NCBI GenBank assembly: GCA_964482135.1
Contig: CAYZWF010000028.1
Coordinates: 1 to 29,253 of the forward strand
From: UBA11136 sp964482135
GTDB taxonomy: Bacteria; Pseudomonadota; Alphaproteobacteria; UBA11136
DNA: 29,253 nucleotides
Direction of reading: 5' to 3'
The notes under the pieces are model-generated. The model was not told the DNA's origin. It was given only the letters and a program-made list of their open reading frames with translations, and did no database searches. This document shows, piece after piece, positions 1 through 7,934 of this stretch. How positions within the stretch are numbered: position 1 is the stretch's first letter; each line of letters begins with the position of its first letter. The translations under genes were made by a program, and so were the position numbers.

Positions 1-22
1 CACCTTCGGCCGGGTGCTTTTT
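1..22 (+). terminator. Possible truncated intrinsic terminator at window edge
   Basis: CACC at 1-4 can pair with GGTG at 13-16 around an 8-base loop, followed by TTTTT at 18-22. The left arm may extend beyond the window. It would end a + strand transcript entering from the left. Confidence 0.35.
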
Positions 23-191
23 CCCCGTGGCGTTGTTACACTTCTCATCCGATGCGCAGGTATCGCATTTCGAAGCGCGCCTTGCCACGGGACAAAATCA
101 TCCCGGTCAAATGATTCCTATCGATCCTGAACCGCTCTAGAACCCACCGACAAAAAATCCTGAAACACGGAAATCCCTCAAAATATTCACC

Positions 192-824
192 ATGAAATAT
201 TCAATCCTGCCCGTCACGCCGCTGATGCAGAACTGTTCGCTGATCTGGTGCGAAGAAACCATGAAGGGCGCCGCCGTGGACCCCGGCGGGGATATGGCCG
301 CCATCCTCGAACGCGCCGATGAAGAAAATATCGAGCTGGAGAAAATTCTCGTCACCCATGGCCATGTGGATCATGCCGGAAGCGTGGCCGAGCTGGCGGA
401 GGCGCGCGGCCTTGCCATAGAAGGACCGCATCCCGACGACCGTTTCTGGATCGACGGCATGCCCCAACAGGCGGTGATGTTTGGCCTGCCCGAGGCCCGG
501 GTGTTCACCCCCGACCGCTGGCTGGCCGACGGCGATACGGTCAGCGTGGGAAAAATCAGCCTCCGGGTTCTTCATTGTCCCGGCCACACACCGGGGCATG
601 TGGTGTTCTTCGAGGAATCGAGCCGGCTTGCCCTGGTGGGCGACGTGCTGTTCAAGGGCTCCATCGGCCGCACCGATTTTCCCAGGGGCGACCACGCGAC
701 GCTGATTAATTCCATCCGCGAAAAGCTATGGCCGCTGGGCGATGACGTCACCTTCATACCAGGTCACGGCCCCAATTCCACTTTCGGCGAGGAACGCAAA
801 AGCAATCCTTTCGTCGCCGACTAG
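192..824 (+). CDS. gloC: Type II glyoxalase, GloC/YcbL-like MBL-fold hydrolase
   Basis: 210 aa cytosolic metallo-beta-lactamase-fold thioesterase, expected to hydrolyse S-D-lactoylglutathione to D-lactate and glutathione in methylglyoxal detoxification. The metal motif THGHVDHAG (H56, H58, D60, H61) is intact, followed by HCPGHTPGH, the GDVLFKGSIGRTDFPRGD segment and the C-terminal FIPGHGP histidine. The N-terminus (IxPVTPLMQNCSLIWCEE) and the whole length match the short E. coli YcbL/GloC type, not the longer GloB with its C-terminal substrate domain. No clear Shine-Dalgarno precedes the ATG at 192; it was chosen because it gives the family N-terminus. Upstream 23-191 holds no gene I can support, only an 8-bp inverted repeat (24-31 with 84-91). 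The gene is convergent with the cytochrome gene. Family assignment is firm; the substrate is inferred. Confidence 0.9.
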   Translation: MKYSILPVTPLMQNCSLIWCEETMKGAAVDPGGDMAAILERADEENIELEKILVTHGHVDHAGSVAELAEARGLAIEGPHPDDRFWIDGMPQQAVMFGLPEARVFTPDRWLADGDTVSVGKISLRVLHCPGHTPGHVVFFEESSRLALVGDVLFKGSIGRTDFPRGDHATLINSIREKLWPLGDDVTFIPGHGPNSTFGEERKSNPFVAD

Positions 825-847
825 AGCAGGCCGGGGCTGGCCGGAGA

Positions 848-892
848 CCCGGAAATTACAATCCCGGAAATTGCGGTCCCGGAAATTACAAT
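848..892. repeat. Three tandem 15-bp repeats
   Basis: Copies CCCGGAAATTACAAT (848-862), CCCGGAAATTGCGGT (863-877) and CCCGGAAATTACAAT (878-892) run head to tail. They fill most of the gap between the converging gloC and cytochrome genes and stop exactly at the cytochrome stop codon. The outer copies are identical; the middle differs at three bases. Confidence 0.9.
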
Positions 893-1312
893 CTATGGCT
901 TCTGGATGGATTGCAGGTAATGGGTCAACAGCAGGATGCGGACACCAGTAGGGTCGTAGCCGTATATTTTTTCCTGGCCCCGGAACCGTTCACCAAATAT
1001 GGGCATCTGGAAAGTACCGTGTATGGTTTCGCTATCGCGACCGTCAATGGTTTCGTAAATGCGCCAGAAAGGAAACTCACCGCCGTTGCGCTCCGCGATC
1101 CCGGTCAGGTCCAGCGGAGGCGTGAGGAGCATTTTCGCCATCTTGCCGTCGCCCAGCCCCTCGGGGCCGTGGCAGGCGGCGCAATTATCCAGATATTCCT
1201 CCAGACCATCGGCGATGATCTCATCCTGGTTGGCCCAGACCCCGGAAGCGGACGCCAGGGCCTGTATCGCCACCAGAACCAGCACGCTTGCAAACCTAAA
1301 CAATCCAGACAT
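893..1312 (-). CDS. Small periplasmic monohaem cytochrome c
   Basis: 139 aa. An N-terminal signal peptide (hydrophobic about residues 4-24, cleavage likely after VWA near residue 27) directs it to the periplasm. One haem c site, CAACHG (C44, C47, H48), is followed by GPEGLGDG, typical of class I cytochromes, with a likely axial Met in QMPIFG. It should be a soluble electron carrier; the donor and acceptor cannot be told from the context, since no oxidase or dehydrogenase gene adjoins it. The ATG at 1312 has a strong Shine-Dalgarno (AGGGAGG, about 5 bases upstream). A sigma70-like promoter lies just upstream. Confidence 0.88.
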   Translation of the reverse strand: MSGLFRFASVLVLVAIQALASASGVWANQDEIIADGLEEYLDNCAACHGPEGLGDGKMAKMLLTPPLDLTGIAERNGGEFPFWRIYETIDGRDSETIHGTFQMPIFGERFRGQEKIYGYDPTGVRILLLTHYLQSIQKP

Positions 1313-1348
1313 GGAACCCTCCCTATGATCAATCGTGGGGATACAAAA

Positions 1349-1376
1349 AAGGTATGTTCCAAGAGAAAACTGTCAA
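1349..1376 (-). promoter_or_regulatory. Putative promoter of the cytochrome c gene
   Basis: On the - strand a perfect -35 TTGACA (1376-1371) is followed after 16 bases by TACCTT (1354-1349) as a plausible -10. The predicted start gives a leader of about 30 bases ending in the AGGGAGG ribosome site. Confidence 0.45.
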
Positions 1377-1527
1377 CGCCTTTCGGGAAAGGGCGTCAAA
1401 ATGCCGCATTGGACGGAACAGGGTTTTGTGATTTTCTGCGGATAATGGATTAATGGAACGGAAATTATTTTGTGTCACCGTTCCCCATGGAGATCCCCCC
1501 TCAGGTATCTATCCATTCCATGGCTAG

Positions 1528-1568
1528 AACGGCTCCGCCCCCTCCAGGGCGGGGCCGTTTCTTTTTTT
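1528..1568 (+). terminator. Strong intrinsic terminator, + strand orientation
   Basis: AACGGCTCCGCCC (1528-1540) pairs with GGGCGGGGCCGTT (1547-1559): 13 pairs including one G-T, six-base loop, then TTTCTTTTTTT. The T-run is on the + strand only, so it does not serve the - strand channel gene that ends at 1586. No + strand gene lies just upstream. Confidence 0.75.
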
Positions 1569-1585
1569 GAAAAAGAGCGCGCCGC

Positions 1586-2758
1586 TCAGGCATTCTCCCC
1601 GGCGATCCCATCGCCTTCGATGCGCTGGGTGGCCACCCGCATCACCTCTTCATGAAGATCGGGATGCTGGGCCAGAAGGAGATTGAAATCATCGGCATCG
1701 AGAACCAGGAACTGGCAACTGCTGACCGCCGTCACCGTGGCCATGCGTGGTTTTTGATAGAGAACCCCGAGCTCGCCGAAATACTCTCCCTGTTCGAGAA
1801 CCACCGGTCCCGATTCGAGGTCCACCCTCACCTGGCCCACAAGAACGAAAAACAAACTGTCTCCCATGTCGCCCTTATGCATGATGACCTCATTAGGCAC
1901 CGCCGTCTGTAGCCGCAGCAGTTCCGCAATTTCCGATATCTCGACCGCCGTGAGACGGGAGAACAGCGGCACCCGCGCCACCAGGTTCCAGGTGACGGTG
2001 AAATCGCGGCGTTTGGTTTCCTGGGCGAAGCCCGACGCCAATATGGCCGCCGGCAAGGCGAACATGCCCAGCCCCAACAGGGTCACGAAGGCCCCCACCA
2101 CCTTGCCCAGGGCCGTCACCGGCACCACATCGCCATAGCCCACCGTGGTCAGGGTGGCCATGCCCCACCACATGGCATGGGGGATGCTGCCGAAGGCCTC
2201 GGGCTGGGCATCCTTTTCCAGGAAGAACATGACGCCCGACAACAGAACCAGAATGCTCATCATTATGGTGACGGCGGCGAACAGGGGCTTGCTTTCGTTG
2301 CGGAAAACATTGCCCAGGGTCTCGACGGCCCCGAAATAGCGCGTCAGCTTGAGGATTCGCAACAGACGGAAGACGCGGAGAAACCGCAGGTCCACATCGA
2401 TAAAGACGGAGAGATAAAACGGCAGAAAAGCCAGAAGGTCGATCACCGCCATGGGCGAGATAGCATATTTCAGGCGCCCCATCACCGGACGAAGATAGCG
2501 CCTGTGCGGGTCTTCCACGCAGGCCCAGATACGCAGTACGTATTCCACGGTGAAGATGGCCACGGAAAACACCTCGAAGGTATAGAAAAACGCTTCGTAC
2601 TGCGCGGCATGGGCCTCCACGGTCTCAATCACCACCACCACCACATTGGTGAGGATGAGTGTCATCATGAAAATGTCGAAGCCACGCGAGAGCAGGGTCT
2701 CCTTGTCCCCGGCCTCGACAATCTCGAACACGCGGTTACGGATTACGGAGACATCCAC
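1586..2758 (-). CDS. Voltage-gated-type K+ channel with cyclic-nucleotide-binding domain
   Basis: 390 aa inner-membrane protein. Six hydrophobic segments lie about residues 27-47 (S1), 58-78 (S2), 101-119 (S3), 122-141 (S4), 160-180 (S5) and 216-243 (S6). S4 carries regularly spaced arginines and lysines (RFLRVFRLLRILKLTR). The pore loop contains the K+ filter TVGYGD (205-210). A cNMP-binding domain spans about 262-375 with the phosphate cassette FGELG...R338-M-A-T, so cAMP or cGMP gating is likely. Layout and length resemble the rhizobial MloK1 family. The start is GTG at 2758, fixed by a GGAGG Shine-Dalgarno five bases upstream; no in-frame ATG fits better. It appears monocistronic. Channel class is firm; the ligand and voltage response are inferred. 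Confidence 0.92.
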   Translation of the reverse strand: MDVSVIRNRVFEIVEAGDKETLLSRGFDIFMMTLILTNVVVVVIETVEAHAAQYEAFFYTFEVFSVAIFTVEYVLRIWACVEDPHRRYLRPVMGRLKYAISPMAVIDLLAFLPFYLSVFIDVDLRFLRVFRLLRILKLTRYFGAVETLGNVFRNESKPLFAAVTIMMSILVLLSGVMFFLEKDAQPEAFGSIPHAMWWGMATLTTVGYGDVVPVTALGKVVGAFVTLLGLGMFALPAAILASGFAQETKRRDFTVTWNLVARVPLFSRLTAVEISEIAELLRLQTAVPNEVIMHKGDMGDSLFFVLVGQVRVDLESGPVVLEQGEYFGELGVLYQKPRMATVTAVSSCQFLVLDADDFNLLLAQHPDLHEEVMRVATQRIEGDGIAGENA

Positions 2759-2884
2759 GTTATCCTCCGTCTCCGTCGACAGTGGTGGGAAGTAACTGGC
2801 AACTACCCCTCCCCCATATGAAGCAAAAGACCTGCCAAGGGAATCAGATCACCAACGGCGATGCAACCCGCAATGATCATGGGG

Positions 2885-3424
2885 TTAATTGTCGTGGGGA
2901 AGATTGACACCATAGGTCAGCAACTTGGCCTGGTAGATAGACAGGGCATCGAGGAAATCATCCAGCGAAAGAGCCTCCACCGGGGATGCCCTGCCGCCAA
3001 CGGGAAAAGAGTTCAGGCGTATGGTAAGGCCGGAGATGAATTCATCGATAAGATCCAGGGCCTCCGCCCCGCGCCAACTCGCCTTGCCGTTGATGTCGAG
3101 CTGTGCCGGATGGGCCGGGTTGTCATCCACCTGCAGGTTCACATGATCACCGGGTTCGCCTCCCGGAATGGTCCAGATCATGATGCCGTCCGGTTCCTTG
3201 GACAGGCCCACCTGCCCCCGCCTGCCGGTGGTGTTCAGCGCTGGAGGCGGGGCGCTCAGGGAACAATGGTTATCGCCGGAAAAGGGATCGCGCCAACAAC
3301 TCACCGACCAGTCGCCGAAGGTATGGAAATAAAGCACGAACGCCGCCTGCGCAGGAAACGGCGCCAGAAGAACGGCGGCAAGCAACAGACAGGGGAGCAA
3401 AATACGTTTCATGGGGTCAAGCAT
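2885..3424 (-). CDS. Secreted IalB-like (invasion-associated locus B) family protein
   Basis: About 175-179 aa. A clear Sec signal peptide (MKRILLPCLLLAAVLLAPFPAQA) precedes a mature domain starting with the family hallmark FGDWSVSCWRDP...DNHCSLS, in which two cysteines probably form a disulfide. IalB-type proteins are widespread in Alphaproteobacteria as periplasmic or surface proteins of poorly defined role; the name comes from Bartonella and does not imply pathogenicity here. Two ATG starts are possible, at 3424 and 3412; the second begins MKR and gives the more usual signal peptide, but neither has a good ribosome site. The remainder (about residues 60-179) has no motif I recognise. It is divergent from the methyltransferase gene. 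Confidence 0.65.
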   Translation of the reverse strand: MLDPMKRILLPCLLLAAVLLAPFPAQAAFVLYFHTFGDWSVSCWRDPFSGDNHCSLSAPPPALNTTGRRGQVGLSKEPDGIMIWTIPGGEPGDHVNLQVDDNPAHPAQLDINGKASWRGAEALDLIDEFISGLTIRLNSFPVGGRASPVEALSLDDFLDALSIYQAKLLTYGVNLPHDN

Positions 3425-3624
3425 GCGCTTTTGAGAGGGCCACAGTCAATTCACGGTCCATTTGCCGCTCTCCCTCGCGCCACATGAAGCCCAAAAAAAG
3501 AGAGCTATTCACCATTTTGTGAAGTGTCCAGGCCACCCCATATCTGTTAAGTTCCGCCCGATTATGAAATCCGTCCCAGATTATCGCTAAAACCAGTGGC
3601 CAGAATCAGAGAAAGAAAAACACC

Positions 3625-4596
3625 ATGGACGTGGTCAATCTTGATGCCGAACAGGAAGTCCTGAAACGTTACGAAGCGGCCTCGAAAGCCCGCGAAGAGG
3701 CCCTGTGCTGTCCGGTGGAATACGACGGCAAATATCTCGAAGTCATTCCTAAGGAAATTCTCGACCGTGATTACGGCTGCGGCGATCCCTCGCGCTTCGT
3801 GCGCGAAGGTGAAACCGTGCTCGACCTGGGCAGCGGCGGCGGCAAGATCTGTTACATCATTTCCCAGATCGTAGGGTCAAAGGGCCGGGTCATCGGCGTC
3901 GATTTCAACCCGGCCATGCTCGATCTGGCGCAATCCCACCGCCAGACGGTGGCCGAGCGCGTGGGCTGGGACAATGTCAGCTTCAAGCGCGCCCGCATCC
4001 AGGATCTGCACACCGATATCGCCGCGCTGGAGGCGCGCCTCGGAAACCAGCCCGTGGATTCCTATGCCGCTTATCAGGAACTGGAGGATTTCCGCACCGC
4101 CTCGCCGCCGCTGATCGCCGATGACAGCATCGATCTTATCGTTTCCAACTGTGTGCTCAACCTGGTGCGCGCCGAAGACAGAGCCCAGCTTTTCCGCGAG
4201 GTCTACCGGGTGCTGGGGCCGCGTGGCCGGGTCGCCATTTCCGACATCGTCAGCGACAGAGAAGTGCCCGCACATATGGCGCAGGACCCGGAACTGTGGT
4301 CGGGATGCATCTCCGGCGCCTATGAGGAAGGGGAATTCCTGCGCACCTTCGAGGGTGCCGGGTTCCATGGGGTCACAGTTGAAAAACGTGACCAGGAACC
4401 CTGGCAGACGGTGGGGGAGATTGAGTTCCGCGCCGTCACCATAACCGCCCATAAGAGCAAGGAAGGCTATCTCGCCGCAAAGACCACCGAGACCGGCGGC
4501 AACTGCTGTTCGGGAGATTCCAGCGATTCCGGGAAAAGCGATTCCGGCGAGTCCAGTAATTCCGGAAATTCGGAGAAAGGCGGCTCCTGCTGTTAG
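3625..4596 (+). CDS. arsM: Arsenite S-adenosylmethionine methyltransferase, ArsM type, with Cys/Ser tail
   Basis: 323 aa Class I SAM-dependent methyltransferase. Motif I is VLDLGSGGGK (65-74), followed by VIGVDFNPAML. Three cysteines sit where As(III) is bound in ArsM enzymes: C52 in RDYGCGDPS, C176 in SNCVLNLV and C228 in WSGCISGA. These contexts match the ArsM subfamily also found in arsenosugar clusters. The enzyme should methylate arsenite to volatile or less toxic species. An odd C-terminal extension (about 290-323) is built of Ser/Gly/Asp/Lys with a Cys pair at each end (GGNCCSG ... GGSCC), perhaps an extra thiol site for arsenic. No ArsR, ArsC or efflux gene is nearby. An inverted repeat, TTCAC-N6-GTGAA (3508-3523), lies about 100 bp upstream and could be an operator. 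C28C29 near the N-terminus is an additional Cys pair. Confidence 0.8.
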   Translation: MDVVNLDAEQEVLKRYEAASKAREEALCCPVEYDGKYLEVIPKEILDRDYGCGDPSRFVREGETVLDLGSGGGKICYIISQIVGSKGRVIGVDFNPAMLDLAQSHRQTVAERVGWDNVSFKRARIQDLHTDIAALEARLGNQPVDSYAAYQELEDFRTASPPLIADDSIDLIVSNCVLNLVRAEDRAQLFREVYRVLGPRGRVAISDIVSDREVPAHMAQDPELWSGCISGAYEEGEFLRTFEGAGFHGVTVEKRDQEPWQTVGEIEFRAVTITAHKSKEGYLAAKTTETGGNCCSGDSSDSGKSDSGESSNSGNSEKGGSCC

Positions 4597-4604
4597 GAAG
4601 CGCG

Positions 4605-4656
4605 CCGCCCGGTTTTCCCCCACCCGATTCACCCCCACCCGATTTTCCCCGGGCGG
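4605..4656. repeat. Direct 13-bp repeat inside an inverted repeat
   Basis: CCCCCACCCGATT occurs at 4617-4629 and 4632-4644. It is flanked by CCGCCCGG (4605-4612) and its complement CCGGGCGG (4649-4656). It sits just after arsM. There is no T-run, so it is not a convincing intrinsic terminator. Confidence 0.5.
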
Positions 4657-4745
4657 TCCGCGTAGGCGAGGTGGCCATTCCCTGCTAAACTCAAATGCGT
4701 CCGTGTAAATCTGTCCCTATGAATTGACGGTAGGGTGCGTGGCCC

Positions 4746-5495
4746 ATGTTCCTTCGGCGGCCTCTCATTTTCATTCTTTTCCTGACGCTGGCCGGAATGC
4801 TGGCCGGGACTGGCGGCGCAGCCTCGGCTGGCGACGATTACGCCGCCGAGCGGCGGCTTCTTATGGAAGAGATCAGGTTCGATGTGAGCTTGACCGCCGT
4901 TCTGACCGGCCGCAAAAGCTTCCACGAAAACGTTCTCGACGCCATGAACCGGGTGGAGCGCCATCTTTTCGTTCCCCTTCTTCTGCGCCCCTACGCCTAT
5001 TCCAACCGGCCCTTGCCCATCGGTTACGGCCAGACCATCTCGCAACCCTATATCGTGGCCCTGATGACCGATCTTCTCGACCCCGAAGCGGGACAGACGG
5101 CGCTGGAGATCGGCACCGGTTCCGGCTATCAGGCGGCGGTGCTTGCCGAGCTGGGGATGCGGGTCTTCACCATGGAAATCATCGAAGCGCTTGCGACAAG
5201 CGCCAGGTCGCGTCTTGAGAATCTGGGCTATTCCTCGGTTACCGCGCGCTGGGGAGACGGTTACGACGGCTGGGTGGAGCACGCCCCCTTCGACGCCATC
5301 GTCGTCACCGCCGCCGCAGACCACATTCCGCCGCCGCTTGTGGCCCAGTTAAAGGCGGGGGGACGCATGATTATTCCCGTGGGCGCGCGATTCATGACTC
5401 AACAGCTGGTGCTGGTGGAAAAGGACGCACAAGGCGGGGTGACGACGCGCCAGATTCTTCCAGTATCCTTCGTGCCGTTTACGCGCGCCCACTGA
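4746..5495 (+). CDS. pcm: Protein-L-isoaspartate O-methyltransferase, probably exported
   Basis: 249 aa. An N-terminal hydrophobic signal (about residues 2-27, ending in an AASA-type cleavage site) implies a periplasmic enzyme. The catalytic domain has the PCMT landmarks: PIGYGQTISQPYIVALM, then the SAM loop ALEIGTGSGYQAAVLAEL (119-136), WGDGYDGW, and the late segment LKAGGRMIIPVG. It would repair or sense isoaspartyl damage in exported proteins using SAM. A periplasmic enzyme needs SAM, normally cytosolic, so the true location is uncertain and the N-terminal segment might instead anchor it. The gene lies 15 bp upstream of the spermidine-synthase-like membrane protein on the same strand, probably co-transcribed. 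Confidence 0.87.
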   Translation: MFLRRPLIFILFLTLAGMLAGTGGAASAGDDYAAERRLLMEEIRFDVSLTAVLTGRKSFHENVLDAMNRVERHLFVPLLLRPYAYSNRPLPIGYGQTISQPYIVALMTDLLDPEAGQTALEIGTGSGYQAAVLAELGMRVFTMEIIEALATSARSRLENLGYSSVTARWGDGYDGWVEHAPFDAIVVTAAADHIPPPLVAQLKAGGRMIIPVGARFMTQQLVLVEKDAQGGVTTRQILPVSFVPFTRAH

Positions 5496-5510
5496 ACCGA
5501 GGCTCCAAAC

Positions 5511-7934
5511 ATGCCCTTGGCGTTCGCCATTTCTCTGATCTCCGCTTCGGCTATCGCCTACGAGATCCTTCTCATGCGGCTGTTTTCCATCATCCAGTGG
5601 CATCATTTCGCCTATATGATCATCAGCCTGGCGCTCTTGGGCTATGGCGCCAGCAGCACCCTCATCGCCCTGGCGCGGGACCGCCTCCTGCCCCGCTTCG
5701 AGACCGCATTCGCTTGCGCCGCGGCGTTGTTCGGCGTCACCTCGGTGAGCGGCTTCGCCCTTGCCCAATCCCTTCCCTTCAACCCGCTGGAAATGGTCTG
5801 GGATCCGCGCCAGCTGCTTCATCTGCTGCTGCTTTATCTGGTTCTGGCGGTTCCCTTTCTCTGTGCGGCTACTTGTCTGGGGCTTGCCTTTTCACGGTTT
5901 TCCCAGCGCATCACCACCCTCTACTGCGCCGACCTGACGGGGGCAGGCATCGGCGCACTGGGAATCGTGTTCCTCATGTTCCTGCTTCCCCCCGACGCCT
6001 GCTTGAAAGTCATCTCCGGCACCGGATTGGTGGCGGCGGCTCTGGTTTTCGTGGAAAGAAGCGATGGCCGCAGAATTGCCCTGGCATTAGGCGCGACGGG
6101 GCTGATCCTGCCTCTCCTCTGGCCTGGAACCCTTACCGCGCCGCGTCTTTCTCCCTACAAGGGTCTTTCCCAGATGTTACAGACGCCGGGAGCGCGGGTG
6201 CTGCTGGAGCGCTCCAGTCCGCTGGGGACGCTGACGGTGGTGGAAAGCCCGCGCGTACCGCTGCGTTACGCGCCCGGCCGCAGCCTCCTCTCGGGCAATC
6301 CGATTCCCGCCCAGCTCGGCGTCTTCACCGATGGCGGCGGCATGACCGCCATCACCCGCTATGACGGCAGCCGCGAGACCCTGGCCTATCTCGATTCCCA
6401 GACCGCCGCCCTGCCCTTCTCCCTGCTGGCGCGCCCGAAAGTGCTGATACTGGGGGCCGGGGGCGGCAGCGACGTGCTGCGCGCCCTCTATCATCATGCC
6501 CGCCAGATTGATGCCGTGGAACTCAATCCGCAGATGCTGGAACTGGTGGAACGGGATTTCGCCGATCATGCGGGGAATCTCTACGACTTGCCCCAAGTCC
6601 AGACCCACGAGGCCGAAGCCCGCGGTTTCGCCGCGCGCAGCGGGGAAAGCTATGACTTGATCCAGCTTTCCCTGCTTGATTCTTTCACCGCCTCCTCGGC
6701 GGGACTTCACGCCCTTACAGAGAGTACGCTCTATACCGTGGAAGCCCTCAGAACCTACCTCTCGCGGCTGGCGCCGGGGGGCGTGCTGGCGGTGACGCGC
6801 TGGCTCAAACTTCCTCCCCGCGACACCCTCAAGCTTTTCGTCACCGCCGCGCAATCACAAGAAGCGCTGGGCATCGGCGATCCCGGCGCGCGGATGGCCC
6901 TGATCCGGGGCTGGAACACCGCCACCCTGCTTGTGAAAAACGGTGCCTTCACGGTGGCGGAACTGGAGAAAATCCGCGCCTTCAGCAGAGATCGCGGCTT
7001 CGATCTCGCCTATGTTCCCGGCATGCGGGCGGCCGAGGCCAACCGCCACAACATTCTGGCCCGGCCCTATCTCTTCGAGGGAGCCCGGGCATTGCTGGGG
7101 CCCGGGCGGCAGGACTTTATCGCCACCTACAAGTTCCACATCGCCCCGGCCAGCGATGACAGCCCCTATTTCTTCCACTTTTTCACCTGGCGGGCGCTGC
7201 CGGAGTTCCTCAAACTGCGAAGACGCGGCGGGGTGTCTCTGGTGGAATGGAGTTACGTGATTCTGCTGGCCACGTTGGTCCAGGCTATAGCGGCCAGCCT
7301 ATTGCTTATCCTCTTGCCCCTAAAAGCCTTAAAACGGCAGAGGAAAATCCCAGCCCCGCCCGGCGCCCGGCGCCGCACCGCCATCTATTTTTCCGCTATC
7401 GGGCTGGCTTTTCTGTTCATGGAAATTTCCTTCATGCAGCGTTTCGCGCCCTTCCTCAGCCATCCTCTCTACGCCATCGCCGTGGTGTTGAGCGCCTTTC
7501 TGGTCTTCGCCGGTCTGGGCAGCGCCGCCGCCAAAATTACCGTGGAACGCTTTGGGCTGCGGGGGCCGGAACTCCCGGTATCGGGAATCGTTGTCCTGGC
7601 GCTGGCCTATCTGTTTGTCCTGCCCCCCGTCTTCGAATTGCTCATGCCCCTACCCCAGGCGGGGCGGGTGGCGGTGGCGATCGCGGTGATCGCGCCGCTG
7701 GCCTTCTGCATGGGCATGCCGTTCCCTCTGGGGCTACGTCGGATATCGTCGCTAACCCCGGAACTGGTGCCCTGGGCGTGGGGAATCAACGGCTGCGCCT
7801 CCGTGATCAGCGCCGTTCTGGCCGCCATTCTGGCGATAGAGTTTGGATTTACGGTGGTGGTCTGCGCCGCCGCCGCCCTTTACGTTGTGGCGGCTCTTTC
7901 CTTCCCTGCCGGCCCTCAGCCCTCCAGATTATAG
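5511..7934 (+). CDS. Large membrane protein with spermidine-synthase-like SAM domain
   Basis: 807 aa in three parts. Residues 1 to about 215 form about six or seven membrane segments, starting SASAIAYEILLMRLFSI and GYGASSTLIAL, which is typical of this family. Residues about 240-580 form a soluble aminopropyltransferase-like Rossmann domain with VLILGAGGGSD (311-321) and an acidic nucleotide-binding strand DAVELNP (334-340). The C-terminal part (about 580-800) has about six more membrane segments ending NGCASVISAVLAAILAI. The catalytic Asp region of true spermidine synthases is replaced by LSLLDSFTASSAG, so the product is probably not spermidine. The substrate is unknown. Start ATG 5511 has GAGG about 8 bases upstream. 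It probably shares a transcript with pcm. The last 19 bases overlap the convergent lipoprotein gene. Confidence 0.75.
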   Translation: MPLAFAISLISASAIAYEILLMRLFSIIQWHHFAYMIISLALLGYGASSTLIALARDRLLPRFETAFACAAALFGVTSVSGFALAQSLPFNPLEMVWDPRQLLHLLLLYLVLAVPFLCAATCLGLAFSRFSQRITTLYCADLTGAGIGALGIVFLMFLLPPDACLKVISGTGLVAAALVFVERSDGRRIALALGATGLILPLLWPGTLTAPRLSPYKGLSQMLQTPGARVLLERSSPLGTLTVVESPRVPLRYAPGRSLLSGNPIPAQLGVFTDGGGMTAITRYDGSRETLAYLDSQTAALPFSLLARPKVLILGAGGGSDVLRALYHHARQIDAVELNPQMLELVERDFADHAGNLYDLPQVQTHEAEARGFAARSGESYDLIQLSLLDSFTASSAGLHALTESTLYTVEALRTYLSRLAPGGVLAVTRWLKLPPRDTLKLFVTAAQSQEALGIGDPGARMALIRGWNTATLLVKNGAFTVAELEKIRAFSRDRGFDLAYVPGMRAAEANRHNILARPYLFEGARALLGPGRQDFIATYKFHIAPASDDSPYFFHFFTWRALPEFLKLRRRGGVSLVEWSYVILLATLVQAIAASLLLILLPLKALKRQRKIPAPPGARRRTAIYFSAIGLAFLFMEISFMQRFAPFLSHPLYAIAVVLSAFLVFAGLGSAAAKITVERFGLRGPELPVSGIVVLALAYLFVLPPVFELLMPLPQAGRVAVAIAVIAPLAFCMGMPFPLGLRRISSLTPELVPWAWGINGCASVISAVLAAILAIEFGFTVVVCAAAALYVVAALSFPAGPQPSRL

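Noticed and set aside
24..91. CCCGTGGC (24-31) and GCCACGGG (84-91) inverted repeat
   Set aside because: An 8-bp match with a 52-base loop and no supporting context; likely chance.
2177..2821. Long opposite-strand ORFs over the K+ channel, methyltransferase, ABC and nod genes
   Set aside because: Low-complexity or His/Arg/Pro-rich translations caused by high GC, with no family motifs; shadows of the real genes.
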